A stretch of 64,000 nt of DNA from Isoetes taiwanensis (GCA_021234155.1 JAJEKV010000022.1:3724830-3788829), one strand, 5' to 3'. Positions 11,504 through 23,791 are shown, counted from the first letter of the stretch. The notes: generated from the sequence alone by a model not told the origin. Translations and numbers: made by a program.

Positions 11504-13266
11504 CTAGAAATGGAGCCCAGCGTTGCTGGGCATAGCTAGGAACTATAAATGACTGGAGCAAATTGTTTGATGAATTCATATTCTTAAAATCACACAATTA
11601 CCATTTGACCATATTTCCACATCCCCTTCCTTTTTCCTTTTCCTTTTACGTTTCGATGCTCTTTTGTTTTCCTCCTTTCCCCTTTTCGATTTTTTTTATT
11701 TACCTTTTTTCTTATTCCACTCTTCCATTTCTACCATTTTCCTTTTTTTTTTTTTTTCCCTTCCATTTTCATTTTCTGATTTTGCAATCTATTTTCTCCC
11801 ATTTCTCGTTGCCCTTTCCTTTTTCCTTTTTCATCCTTTCTCCACCCCTTTTCCTCTTTCCTTTTTTGCCTTTTTTCATTTTTCTATTCTCTACTTTTCC
11901 CTTTTTTCTTTGTTTATTTTTCTCTTCTTTTTTGTTCCCCTCCCCTTCCCTCCCCTTCCTATTTTACCCTTATTTTTCTCTCATCCCTTTCTTCTCCTCC
12001 CCATTTCCCTTCCCCTTTTCCTCTTATCTTTTACCCTTTTCCTTTTCTCCGCTCCCCTCTCCTCTCCTCCCCTCCCTTTTGCTTCGCTTCCCTTTCCCCT
12101 TCCCCTTTCCCTTCCAATGGCCTTTTTCCCTTCCCTTTTCCTCCTTTCCCAGCCTTTTTTCTCTTCCACTTTTTCCCGTACAATTCTTCCCTCCCATATC
12201 CCCCTCCCTTTTCGTTTTCCTTTTCTCTTCCCTTTTCCCCACCCTTTTTCTTCTCCTTTTTCCAGTGCCTTTTTGCCCTTCCCTTTATTTTCGTGCCTTT
12301 TTTCTTTTCCTTTCCTCCTCCTTTGTTCTTTTCCTTTTTCTTTTTTCCATACCTTTCCTTTTTCTCTTTCCTCACACTTTCTCTTTTTTTCCCTTCGCTT
12401 TCCCCCCTTCCTTCTTCTAGTTTTTTCTATGCTCTTTTTCCTTCCCTTCCCTGCTTCCCCCTCTCTTTTTCTTTTCCCTTTTCCTTTGTCTTCTCCTTCC
12501 CCTTTTCTTGTGTCCTTTTTCCCTTCCTTTTTTCTCCTTTCCCCACGTTTTTCCTCTTCTCCCTCCCCAGTGTCCCTTTTCACTCCCTCCTCCTGCCCCT
12601 TTCTCTTCTCTCTACCCTTTTCCTCTTCCCCTTTTTCCCGTACCTTTTATTCTTGTCCTCACCTTTCCTTTTTTTCCCTTCACTTTTCCCAGTTCCTTCT
12701 TCCAGTTTTCTCTATGCTCTTTTTCCTTCCCTTCCCCGCTTCCCCCTCTCTTTTTCTTTTCCCTTTTCCTTTCTCTTCTCCCCTCCCTTTTTCTCTTCCC
12801 CTTTTCTTGTGTCCTTTTTCCTCTCCTTTTCTCCTTTCCCCACATTTTTCCTCTTCTCCCTCCCCAGTGTGCCTTTTCACTCCCTCCTCCTCCCCCTTTC
12901 CCTTCTCTCTACCCTTTTCCTCTTCCCTTTTTTCCCGTACCTTTTACTCTTGTCCTCACCTTTTCCCACTTCTCCTTGCCCTTTTTCTTTCCTTTTCTCC
13001 CTTTCTTCTCCTTTCCCTTTTTTTCTGTGCTCTTTTCCCTTTTATTTTCCCTTTTTCTTCTTTGTCCTTTTTACCTGTGCCTTTTTGCCTTTCACTTTGC
13101 CCATTTCTCCTCTCTTTTCCTTTTCCCTTTCCCTTTTCAAAGCATGGCCAATCACGGTGGTAGGAAGTTGTGTGATAAATCTCATCCTTCGAATGCAATT
13201 AGATGATCTCAACCATACAAATTAGGGTTTGATTCATGACATACGCTAAAACTTTATAATATAAGA
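11504..13266 (-). mobile_element. Helitron, non-autonomous, 1763 bp
   Basis: On the minus strand the element starts with TC (TCTTATATTATAAAG at 13266 downward) after an A. It ends with CTAG at 11507-11504 before a T, as expected for A|T insertion without target duplication. Seven bases before CTAG is a 7-bp stem, 3-nt loop hairpin (11515-11531; GCCCAGC/GCTGGGC), the standard Helitron 3' signal. Excision in silico restores the LINE ORF1-stop/ORF2-start junction, which independently confirms both boundaries. It has no Rep/helicase gene. Most of the interior is the polypyrimidine tract. Confidence 0.9.
11617..13141 (+). repeat. 1.5-kb polypyrimidine tract inside the Helitron
   Basis: The plus strand is almost pure C/T (CCCTTTTCC-type phrases) for about 1.5 kb. 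It includes an internal direct duplication with a period near 285 bp (compare 12426 and 12711, both TCTATGCTC). Open frames on either strand are side-effects of composition (Phe/Ser/Pro/Leu or Lys/Arg/Glu/Gly only) and are not annotated. Such a mirror-like purine/pyrimidine tract can form triplex (H-) DNA. Confidence 0.9.
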
Positions 13267-13803
13267 TACCTATATCTTCCTAGGACCATCCCTGCTTGAA
13301 TGGTCTGTTTCCTTGGACTAGATCTGCTTGGGCCAGAATAGGACTTTTTCTTACCTCTACCTTTTTTCCTGTTAACAATATTCCAGCCTGTGTCTTCAAT
13401 GTCTGGATCATTCCTTTGAGTTTCCCATTGAGTATCAGCCTCATTCCCCTGTTGAGTGGAGTCAAGATTCTTGGGAAAAGTGAAGACTAAGTCCCCTGTA
13501 TCAATTCTCACTGAAAGGTTAATATTCTTGATAAGGACAACCATGTCATCTTGAATTTTAATTTTAGGAAAGTGGTCATCACAATGCTTTCTTTGATCAG
13601 GAATGATCAGAGTTTGTTTAGTATCAGAGTTATCAGAGTTATCCTCGATCTTATTGGGCACAGTATTATCCTTTTTATTAGCTTTCGGGATCCAAACCTG
13701 TTTGGGAATTTGGTTCGAGACTGCTTCAGGTTCTTGGATCGGCCATTTAGAATAATTGATGGTAAGGTCCAGGAACTCATCAGCCTTGACTCTGACTTTA
13801 ATC
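13267..13803 (-). pseudogene. LINE-1 ORF1 3' portion (gag-like)
   Basis: The frame runs from upstream flank (13820) into the element and ends in a lysine/arginine-rich segment (GWNIVNRKKGRGKKK), typical of the C-terminal end of plant LINE ORF1 proteins. The N-terminal RNA-binding part is missing because the element is 5'-truncated at 13803. The native stop lies across the Helitron insertion point: after GRYRY the TAA is completed by sequence at 11501-11503. No complete zinc knuckle is visible. Confidence 0.75.
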
Positions 13804-13812
13804 AGCATTTTC

Positions 13813-14616
13813 ACTAACATTTTTCATTCTCTAGGGTGGGAGCATCCATTTGGGCATAAAGTAACTTCGGTCGAATGTCTAATTCTTTGCTTGGCTATTC
13901 CATGTATTTCTATCTTTGCAGTCTATGGTAGCGTCCTTGGCACTATAGGTTTCTTAGTTAGCTCATTTGTTTGTCCCTTTCACACTGTTTTCCTCTTGGA
14001 AATTGTTGATTTCGTTCTGCAGGTTATGGGATCGCTAATTTATTTCTGCGATTACACTTAGAAGTGGCTCATTTCTCTCCATTCTCTCCTGCCTGTAGTT
14101 TCATTTGATACTTCCTATGATTGCTCTAGTTCTTTTACCTCATAACTTTCCCTCCTTCTTCCTTCCCTTTTGCATAAATGTCTCGTCCCATTCAACCTTT
14201 GCTGCATCAGTGGTACCAATTGCTCTATTTGTTCTTACTCCATGTATCTCACGATGTCCCCTTCATTCCTTGATATCTTTTGATTTGTTGTGCTCTGGTC
14301 CTCTTGTCTTAATCCCATTTCTCCATCCATTTCATTTTCTTCTGTTTCCTTTTTTGCTCTAAGTTTCTTGAGCTTTATTTCTAGGTGTATGCGTAGATAG
14401 GTAAGTGCATGCTTCTTTCTCATATGTTCTCAGTTGTTCTCATGGATGCCCTTATGAGGGCCTATACTCCCCCTTTTATCATAGATTCTTAGTATCTCGT
14501 GAATGCCCTTGAGGGATTTTTAAACATTTGCATTTGTGACTTTAGCTCCTTTATCCCAATTTGCTCAGTCCTCTATTCTCGATCCCTTATTCCATCCATT
14601 TCATTATAATCTCCTA
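13813..14616. other. T-rich repeat DNA, no gene
   Basis: Host sequence that received LINE-1. Its last part (14426-14616) is a near-copy of 18928-19112. The 19.1-kb copy continues uninterrupted where this one is broken by a Helitron end. Confidence 0.5.
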
Positions 14617-14645
14617 CTAGAAACATATGCCCGGCGTTGCCGGGC
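14617..14645 (-). mobile_element. Helitron 3' terminus (second element)
   Basis: On the minus strand: hairpin GCCCGGC-aac-GCCGGGC (14645-14629), eight bases, then CTAG (14620-14617) followed by T. This is the same architecture as the Helitron at 11504. The paralogous uninterrupted sequence at 19112 (CTCCTA followed by TTCCTC) shows the pre-insertion site. The body lies to the right; its 5' end could not be found, probably because later rearrangement removed it. Confidence 0.75.
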
Positions 14646-17600
14646 ATTAGTTCTGGACGTGTGGAATGGGTAGATGCAACGTAATTTGTAGATGGAATAA
14701 AAGATTAAATATAAATGCATTCGTAGGTTTAACGGAGGCCCAACTGTGAAGGGTTTAGGGATGTCGGGCATTCATAGCGTGTGGAATGGGTAGAGTGGAA
14801 TACACAATGTGGAATAGACATATGTGATAGTTTAGGGTTTTGTTGAAGGTCGCAGATCCAATGCATAGTGAACATAACTGCAATTGAAGTGTAACAAAAG
14901 TTTTGGATATTCGGTGCATGGGAAAAGATGAAAGAAATGTGTGGCTATGTTCTTGTGTATGAACTCAAGTCTGGTGAATCCAAGAACATAGTAACGTATT
15001 CGTGTGCGAAAGTTAATGAGATTCATTAGTGTTTCTTTTGTATTAGTCAAATTTGTTCTAGGAGGGAATTGAAGACAAAGGAAGAAAAGTCATTGTAAAT
15101 GGCTCAACCTTAGGGTTCATGATTTAGGCATTTGTGGGTGTATAGGATGCGAGTTCAAATTCAAGTCATGGTTTAATATGTGATTTACTACTCTGCCCGT
15201 TTTATACTTGTATAAGTTTAGTTAGGAAAAGAACTTATTCACTTTGCATTCATAAACTTTATTTGCCATTGGTTTACTATTATCCATGCATAAAAGAACT
15301 CTATTTGAGAAAAAATTATAACATGGAAACTCTAACCCTTTGGATTTGAATAATCTTTGGAGGTTGTAGATTTGTTTTTTAACCCGGACAGTAATACGTT
15401 TGTTGCGCATCCTGTTTGGGTTCCATAGGCCAATTGGTCTCCGTGGACAATAAAAATTTTATTTTATTCTATTCTATTCTATTCTACTCTACTCTATTCT
15501 ATTCTATTCTATTCTATTCTATTCTATTCTATTCTATTCTATTCTATTCTATTTGTAAATATTGATAACCAAATATTAAAGGCCACCTCTTAAATTTCCT
15601 ACACATTTATGCTCGCTTGTGAATTCCCTTATGAACAGTCTTGTCAAGTTCTAAAATTCATTTGAAGGTCAACTATAAGGATTTAAAACGACCATGCAAG
15701 ATTTAAATCAACCTTACCCGAAATTGCTTTTATGAATGTATAGAAAGGAGCATGATTGCTTCAGCATTCCAAATGAAGCTTGCAAACTATGACATGCCCC
15801 TAAAACATATTGTTTTATAAAAGAAAACTAATATAGAAGATCTCTTAATTACTCCTAGTTCTCATAATTTTATGCATTGTAAAACATTTTTGAATTCTTT
15901 GATAATTTTATTCCTTGCATAAAGCTTGTTATTACTCTCTCTTAATGGCCATGTTGTGTTTCTTTCTCTGCCTATTTTGACAATTCAATTATTCCTTGCA
16001 AACCCTCCCCTAATGTCGATGTACTGAGATAGTCAAACAGACATGCAATGCACATTCATATAAAACTAAAGCAGTTCCCAGTGCCTTAACCTTGCCATGC
16101 AATGACTACTGTAATATGGCATGTTGGATGGATGGTGCATGCGCATGACCATCTTTAACCAAAAGTCCAATACCATTGCTAATTGTTAATTGATTTGCTG
16201 CAGTCAGCTTGACAAAGCCATGCCAGAATATGAAAAGGTTTATTTCTCAATGGCACCATCGTTCCTGACATGATCGATACATTGTACATGCAGAGAACAT
16301 TAAATTATACAGACTACTTAGCAGGCATGGCTAATAATGATGTTGGGAAGGTTCAGCTTGTCATATCTTTCTTGAAAGCTAAATCTATGTTGCCTGCTCC
16401 GAATATTATAACCGTTCTTTTAATGCATTTAAGAAACCAAACATACATGAAATGATACAGCATGGATTGCATATCTGATACCTAATATCCGAACTTTGTT
16501 GTATTGTTACCCGTTATTTGCAGAAAAGCAAAGCCACCGGATTTTAGAATATTTTATTGCCATCCTGTGCAAAAATAATTAAAACTGGTAAACTGAAAAA
16601 TGATATTTGCAAATTATCTTTGCTATGCTTGAAATTTTTTAGAAACTCTAAATTACAATGGCAGTGCAATGGCGAAGAAGAAAAAATGTTCATCTAATCT
16701 TCAACTTGTCCAAAACTAATGAAATGTAGCATGGGATGAAAATAGATATTAAAATACAAAATCTGTCAGGTCTGCTTCTAATGGTCCCAAATTTCAAGAC
16801 AAAAATTGCAAGGATCTTTTTCTGCCTTCCTCTGGATTTCCCCTACACGTGATGGCTTATCAATCTCAAGCCATCATGCCTCCAACATCAAAATGATACC
16901 AGAATGAATGTGCAACTACCACCAACTTCTGCAATTCTGCAAGAATGTGTTCCACATAAGAAACCGATGATTTTGTTGCATAGATTTTGCGCGCTTTGCA
17001 AACTTATGCTCGCTATGTAAGCATCTCTGCAGTCAGCCGACAAGGTTAAGTGTATTTCTAGTACCTTCTACTGATCTTCAAGGCAAAAAGGTACTTCTTC
17101 AGAATAAATATGCCAAAATCTAAGAAAGGCATGATGTTATAAATAATAAAACAAGAAACTGAGTAAGGCATGGCTAAACAATCATAACTATTATCATTGC
17201 TTTTTGAATTTATGTTGTACAAATATTGCTTTCACGGCACTGGTCAGCGCTTGATAGATTCCCGAATCTAAAGATAAGATCCTTTAGAGAAGGATATGCA
17301 GGATCAATCCAGATCCTTCTATATAAAAAAATAGAAAATCAAAATTTTGCGGTTCCTTTTACTTCCCCGTGAAGCCTTCCGTGAAGAACGTGTTGGAAAT
17401 CATAAAGTATAGCAAGGTCCCACCTAGCAACATCTGCAACCATTGGATTGTTGGCATCAAGGTCCCAAATTTGTGAGTACTGTCTCACATTCAGAATTAG
17501 ACTAATGCTTTGCATAGGCATAGAATTAACAGAAAATACATGTAGGAGTGTACCTAGTCTAAAAATGAGTGTTTTCCTACTTGGAGTATAAACTACTGAA

Positions 17601-17945
17601 AACGAACTGCTCAAACTTTTGTGATTTTTTTAATCACTTGAAGGGTAATTTCAAGTTTTCCATGCAAAGTGATGACACTATTTTAAGTTCTGGAAAATCC
17701 TATTCATTTCTGGAAAAAGATGGAAGATGTTGAAGGGCAAATCAGACAACCTGTATTTGTGGTTTTTCTTGCATTATATCCAAAAATTTTGCAACTGCTT
17801 TGGAAGTCTGTAGTGTCCTACTCATTATGAAAAAAATGATTTGAACTCTGTTAATGCCATACTGTTCCAGTACCTGATAACAACCCATAAGCCATTATCA
17901 TCTATCAAAGTTAGAAAAGTTACTTTCCAAAATCAGAGTTTTTCG
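14646..17945. other. No gene seen
   Basis: AT-rich sequence without convincing coding frames on either strand. It contains the LINE-type tail at 15418-15552. The left part is presumably Helitron body. Confidence 0.4.
15418..15552 (+). repeat. LINE/SINE 3' tail with (TATTC)n
   Basis: A conserved ~45-bp phrase (CATAGGCCAATTGGTCTCCG then TGGACAATAAAA) is followed by a (TATTC)n microsatellite. The same phrase ends the LINE at 27240 and the LINE fragments at 54048, 57510 and 60969. This is therefore the 3' end of a severely 5'-truncated LINE, or of a SINE that shares its tail. Confidence 0.8.
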
Positions 17946-18395
17946 ATGATGATTTTCTGGTTTGATAGTTCTCCTTTGTTCAGTTGTCGTTGATGTGCAT
18001 GAGCTTGGAGTCTAGGGTCAATCTTGGGTCTTACACCATTAATTCCTTGGATGCCTAGTGCTTGCGTGGGTTATGTGAAGATATGTTGCTTAGGCTTATT
18101 TGTAGTTGGTAGCTAAGAGATGGATCTTTTATAACATAGTGCTTTTTGGTTGCTCTTCTTGTTTTATGCTCGTAGGGTTGGCATGTTTGCCTGGGGTCTT
18201 GCTCCGTCCATCCCTTGTTTTTGTTGGATCTTCATAGGTTGGGGTGCGTGTCCCTTAATTTCGTGTTTTAAACATGTCATCTTGTTTTGTTGAAAAGGAG
18301 TTCTTGCTTTCAGCTTGTCCTTTAAGTTAGATAAGGTTGGATTCTAAGGTCTTGGGTCTTATGTTTCTAGATTGAAAGCATAGCTTAGATGCTTT
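17946..18395 (+). repeat. Dispersed repeat, copy 2
   Basis: Second copy of the sequence at 5308-5750, with a small internal duplication of a CTTGGGTCTT phrase. It abuts the tandem duplication that starts at 18386 without any recognisable transposon end. Confidence 0.8.
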
Positions 18396-19500
18396 ACCCT
18401 CCTTTGTCCGGCTCTTGACTTATCATAGTGCTTTTTTTGCCCTAGTGGTGTCTCATCATCATGCCATTTTACTATGTTGACCCCAGTTGTTTCCTATCTG
18501 CTCACTTTGTTTTCACTCGTTCTGCCATCTTGGACCTCCTTCTTACGTGTGCCACCTCCATTGTGCCCTCTCGCTTGTTCTTATATTCCCCTTTGGGGGT
18601 GGTCCCAAATAGGTCATCAAGTTGTTCGTCGAGTTGTTCTCTGAACTCTGCTTTTTTCGAAAATGTCATATAGTACCCTTTAAGTCCCTTGGATTCATCA
18701 TTCCAATCTCCATCTTTCTCTCAATATAATGGGTTCTTTGGTCCATTCCCCTAGATTATTCTTGACTTTCGGGGTCCCTATCGTTTTGTTCTAGATTATG
18801 TTGTTTTTACATTTGAAAGTTCGCTTGGATCTGTTATGCATGTGGGTATACGTTCATGAATTTTAGTCCTTGATATTTGTTGTTATTGCTCTATTTCTTA
18901 TTTTACTCCATATGTGGTTTTATGTTCTCAGTGGTTCTCATAGATGCCCTTATGAGGGTCTATACTCTCCTTTTATCATAGATTCTTAGTATCTCGTGAA
19001 TGCCCTTGAGGGCTTTTCAGACATTTGCATTTGTGACTTTAGCTCCTTTATTCCAATTTGCTCAGTCCTCTATTTCCGATCCCTTATTCCATCCATTTCA
19101 TTATAATCTCCTATTCCTCTATTTTTCATCTTGCATTTTGTCTTTTTCCTCTTTATTCGTTCATTTTATCCCTGAACTATCTTTGCTCTTCAATTGTCTT
19201 GACTCCCTCCTTTGTCCGCCTCTTGACTCCTCATAGTTCTTTTTTTGCCCTGGTAGTGTCTCATCATCATGCCATTTTACTATGTTGACCCCGGTTGTTT
19301 CCTATATGCTCACTTCATTTTCACTCGTTCTGCCATCTTGGACCTTCTTCTTACGTGTGCCGCCTCCATTGTGCCCTCTCTCCTTCATTCTTCTATTCCC
19401 CTTTGGAGGTGGTCCCAAATAGGTCATCAAGTTGTTCACCGAGTTGTTCTCTGAACTCTGCGCTTTTCGAAAATGTCATATAGTACCCTTTAAGTCCCTT
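18386..19500 (+). repeat. ~0.8-kb tandem segmental duplication
   Basis: The segment 18386-18700 is repeated at 19199-19500 with high identity (shared phrases CCTCCTTTGTCCG, CTCATCATCATGCCATTTTA, GTCATATAGTACCCTTTAAG). The part between them (18928-19112) has another copy at 14426-14616. No protein family is recognised. Confidence 0.8.
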
Positions 19501-21085
19501 TGTATTGTGGGAGAGCCTTCTCGCAATGGTTCGGACTATGATTTTGGTGTCTTATTGTATGAAAAAGGGTATATTTTGCTATGTTTGAGTAGCTTAATTG
19601 TTTAGTGGTCACATTGCTACTTTGGTGTGTTTTGGATGATTTTTTGCCATGCTTGGAAAAAAAAAAGTATTTTGTAGGGTATGGATAACAGGACATGCTT
19701 CTTTCTATTTTTCGGGGCGTGCAGGGCAGGGGCGGTGCAATTAGCAGAGGTGGCTATGATTAGGGCTGGCCGGGTTTTTTTTATTTTTTTTTTGTGGCAT
19801 ATATCTATGGCCCTGCATGCACACCTCAGCCCCGTGTTGGCGATCCACACCAAGAGCCATGTCTGTGTCTTTTGGCTATGGCTGCGTCTCTTGGTCTGTA
19901 CGCCTCCCTGAGGCATATACATGTGTGCTATGGTGAGGGCTTTTTTCACCATCTCCATCTATTCATATCTAGTTTTTTGCTGTCTATCTCCATTATTTCA
20001 CATTCGACAGCCAGAATCTTAGGTTAAGCCACATCGCCGGAGCTCCAGCTATGGCGGCCAACCACCATATCCAGCAACGTAGGCTTTTCTCTGAAAAGAT
20101 ATAAAGAATTTACCCGAATCTATGCACATTTTTGGATTAATCCGGTATCTCTGTTTACTGAAGGGCCAGAACTGAAGGCTTTTCTGCTCAGAATATTGTT
20201 CCTGAAGAACAATTTCTCTGGCCCAGCACATCTGCTCCAAGGGGGAGTCACTCAGAAGAACCCCCCAAACCACATGCGTAAACATGAAGGGGGTACTTTT
20301 GTGGGTTCTTAGTATGTATAGCTACGGTACAATGTACTTTCTTTTTTTGAATTCTTCGTACACTAACGGAGAGGGGTGCTCCGTGGTGGGGAACCGAACA
20401 TGGTATGATACGGAGAGGGCTTAGTGATTCGGCAGCCTATTCGTAGAGGCATCAATCCGATTGCAACACTAAGATTACTGGTAATGTTTTTATTTTGTTC
20501 TACTCGTTTTTGTTCCTTGGATGGGATTACAAATTTGAAAACGATTTGGCTTCCCAATGTTACGTATACATATTGGGGGTATATGTAATGTTCACAGAAG
20601 GTCGTATACGAGGGGTTTTTTAATTGATAAATGACGTATAAAATTGGGAGGGGGTATATGCATGCAAAATTTGAAAATCGTATGGTAGGGGTTTTTGATT
20701 AAAAAATTGTCGTATATAGGGGTTTTTTTTTACAACCCTATATACGCAGGTGGCATATCCCCTATAGGATAGGCGCATCCCCCGGGATCTGCTCCTTTTC
20801 CTTAGTGACAGCTTGATTGCAGACATAAATTAGCTGTCTTTTTCTGTTTTAATAATATTCTCTGCTTGGTTTGGTTGCACATGCTTAAGGCTTCAAACAT
20901 GCTTTCATTCTTTATTTTCGTTGCTCTCTTTAATTCATTCCGAACCCTACCCAGCAGTGGCAGAACTAGCAGGTAGCGCTGGTGTTTCATTCGGGTATTC
21001 CTGATTGCTCCCAAGAAGTTGTGAAGGATTGATTCTGGCAAGTAGCAGCTTAGGATAGGCTTCATGCTAACCATTGACAATTTTG

Positions 21086-21392
21086 GTTTTTCTTTTTTTT
21101 TTGCTTTTTTGTTGCGTCCAACCATATGTTTGATCGATACCTTAGGAAATGGCATGACATTTTTTATGGTAACTGTCCATCTGGTATCATACCCAGGATA
21201 TGCTCCAGATCCATGGCTGCATTCAAAATCACCAGAATAACCCAAGTTGGACAGCCTTGTAGATTTTGGTACAACGGTCCCCAAGTCTACAGCATATGGC
21301 TGGGACGCATTGTAGTCGAAGCTCCGAGATATTCTCCAAGATATTCCCTCTCCATCATCCTGGCCCGTCCGTGGAAAATAAGATGGGGTCAA
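21086..21392 (-). other. Unassigned open reading frame fragment
   Basis: Minus-strand frame of roughly 100 residues with non-repetitive composition (SFDYNASQPYAVDLG, GYDTRWTVTIK) before it runs into a lysine-rich low-complexity stretch. I do not recognise the family. It lacks an obvious promoter, partner exon or homolog in the window. It could be an exon remnant captured by a transposon, or chance. Confidence 0.2.
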
Positions 21393-21589
21393 ACCCTATT
21401 TTCCACGTCACACTATGATTTGGGGACAATGGTCCTCAAGTCAATGATTTGTAAGAGATTGACTTGATTTAAACAGATTACATTGATTTACAAAAAGGAA
21501 AGATGCAACATGTCAAAGTGGTTGTTCATTAATATGAGGTCTGCTCATTAATCGACCTGAATGTGTAGTACAACACAAGCACATCGAAT

Positions 21590-21950
21590 GTGCTATGCTT
21601 CATAAACTGTGTACATCAACAAAATCTCAAACAACACTACCATAACTCGGCACTCCATTCCCATCTCACATCAACAGCTACACAACGATTGTGCTGCATC
21701 ACAATAGCAGCATATCATATGTCATCTACTGCCCACAAACAATAGACCAAGGAAAACATCTGTGCATCAACAGATGCTCAAATACCCCTGCCATAAGTCA
21801 AGGCGCACATCACATGATGTGCTGCCTAGAAACGCCTACACATCAACAACTACAGAACAACTGTGCTACATCACAAGAGCAGCATATTACATGTGATGTG
21901 CTGGGCAGAAACAGTAGACCAACAAGAACCTATGTACATCAACAAATGCC
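21590..21950 (+). repeat. Degenerate ~170-bp tandem repeat
   Basis: The block CACATCAACA...TGTGCT...CATCACAA...AGCAGCATAT at about 21667-21720 recurs at about 21838-21890. Related fragments occur at 21600 and 21930. Confidence 0.65.
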
Positions 21951-23524
21951 ATGTTTTTCGCCCTTTCCCTCGTTTCCAAGCTGTTGCGGGACTTCAACTA
22001 CAAGATCTGACATAGCCAGACTTCTTATCCATCTAAACACATAAATGTGGAAATGTAGCTCAAATGCTCAAATGGCATCTTCTCATTTCTATCTGGTTTG
22101 CATTTGCTAAGAAAAGCAGCCTGCAAGATCAAACAGAGATATGAACAAACTACTCTGTTGCTCAACTGTTTATTCCCCCTTTTCGGGATCTGAGTATGGA
22201 GCAGCTACACCCCATAGCATGCAGATGCACCAAGAGCGAAGAATCAGAGCTTCCTGCCTATAGAAACATTTCTTCACATCTGGGCGCTCCCTATTCGACT
22301 CATATGCCTAAAATCGGCATAAGGCCACCTCCGCCACAGTAAGAATAAGAATAAGAAGAAAGCTCTGTGACAACAAGAAAAACCTCAGCACAAGATCACT
22401 AGTTCTGGCACAGTAAGAAAATTAAGAAAAGCCACGGTAAGAATAAAGGATGCTACATAGAAAAGGACTGTCGGAGGCACTCGGCCATGAGCTGCCAGAA
22501 GAACGCCGCCATGGCCACACCGCCCTGCCCCGCCGCACCAAACTGCCACGAACCCTACCTTCCAAAGAAAGAAACCCGGATAGTGCTCCACGATAAGAAA
22601 CTCTGCCCATAAAAAAAAGAAGACTATGGAATTCCCAAACCTCATATGCTGACATCAGCATTCTACGGATTTCACATACCAATATGCCCTCCAAAATCTT
22701 ATGTAATAAACTACCCTTGCAACATTTTGGAAACCTAAATCCTTCGTTTGGATAGAGATTTTCGAAGCATTCAGTTTAGCTAGGGTTTTGGTGAATTCAT
22801 TCTTCATAATATAGCCTTTACACCACTACTTACTTAGCCCAACAAATCTTTAAACGACTAAACTGTCTTGGCAATTTGGTGTAGCTTGCCACTGGCAAAG
22901 ATGAAGCAAACTTGCATTTTTTTTGCTATCCGTATTCAATTGGTCTGTAATTCTCTTGATTATTGAGATGTTACTTTAAGGGCAAAATTTGAGGAAGCTA
23001 AAATCCCAGCTTAAATATGGATAGTGAGCAACCATGTGGGTATGCTTACAAATATTCCTCTGTGTACCATTGCTCGGCTCCTAAATATGTGATTACATCC
23101 CTAAATGTGGAAAAGGTCTATAGGTTATCAACTACAATGGTTCATATGTAGAAAACATATGTAGGTTTGTCTCTCATCAACTACAATGGCCTGAGAGACC
23201 ATGCTCGAACAAAATCCATTTCCTCAACCCTCGTCTATTCTATTGGCCCGAATCTTGAGGCAACAACACGGGTTTAAGTTCCTAGTCCTCAAATTCATAC
23301 CCACACAAATTCAACATCCATAAGTCAATACAGACGAATATTCTCACACGAATCCTTCTCTATTTGGATTTCAAGAACATCATGTGCACCATTCCAAAGG
23401 TATACAAATCTGCCTTTCAGAATTAAGTCGGGAAGATAAATTTCTTGTACATAAGGATATGGATTTTGTGGATGATGTTTCTTCATGTCAGAAGTCTCCT
23501 CCTCGGTTAAGAAATAAAAAAATG

Positions 23525-23592
23525 GGGTCCCATAGGCCGATTGGTCTCAGTGGACGATAAAAAACTATTCTTATTCTTATTCTTATTCTTTA
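23525..23592 (+). repeat. LINE/SINE 3' tail with TTCTTA repeats
   Basis: Carries the conserved phrase CATAGGCCGATTGGTCTCAG followed by TGGACGATAAAA and a short (TTCTTA)n run. It is the same tail family as 15418 and 27240, but with a different microsatellite. It lies about 200 bp upstream of the GALS start codon. Confidence 0.75.
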
Positions 23593-23791
23593 ACGTGCTA
23601 TTTAAAACAAAATTTAATATAACCTCTAAGATCCAGATAGGTAATTGGGCGATTCACTAATCAAGTGACATAATAAAGAGGTGGAGTGAATTTCTGGCTT
23701 GGGGCATTTTTAGATGCTCTGACACAGTTTTTGTAATTCTCTCTCTGCGATCTACGTATGATTAAAGGGTTGAGTTGTCCTTCTCAACAGA

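Larger units (their letters stand above)
7308..13803 (-). mobile_element. L1-type LINE (LINE-1), 5'-truncated, with nested Helitron
   Basis: A non-LTR retrotransposon on the minus strand. Its 3' end is an A tail (T run on plus, 7308-7316). A 9-bp target-site duplication, AGCATTTTC, lies at 7299-7307 and 13804-13812, which fixes both ends. The element begins inside ORF1, so it is 5'-truncated, as is usual for target-primed reverse transcription. ORF2 encodes an apurinic-type endonuclease, reverse transcriptase and a C-terminal zinc-knuckle region. A Helitron (11504-13266) is inserted between ORF1 and ORF2. Removing it restores ORF1 ending in TAA overlapping the ORF2 ATG (TAATG). Confidence 0.92.
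19501..23524. other. No convincing gene; mixed repeat DNA
   Basis: Contains an A/T- and G-rich patch at 20360-20790 with repeated GTATA/GGGG phrases, an unassigned minus-strand open frame at 20802-21392, a degenerate tandem repeat at 21590-21950, and (TTCTTA)n-like runs near 22340. None matches a family I recognise. Confidence 0.4.

Noticed and set aside
11563-13225. Very long open frames (up to 499 codons) on both strands
   Set aside because: They lie wholly in the polypyrimidine tract; the products are only Phe/Ser/Pro/Leu or Lys/Arg/Glu/Gly and arise from composition.
20360-20790. Second hAT-like MITE with GTATA/GGGG motifs
   Set aside because: Candidate ends match only weakly and no 8-bp duplication could be found.
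22385-22694. Gly/Arg-rich minus-strand frames
   Set aside because: Short, overlapping, no motif; due to a local GC-rich patch.
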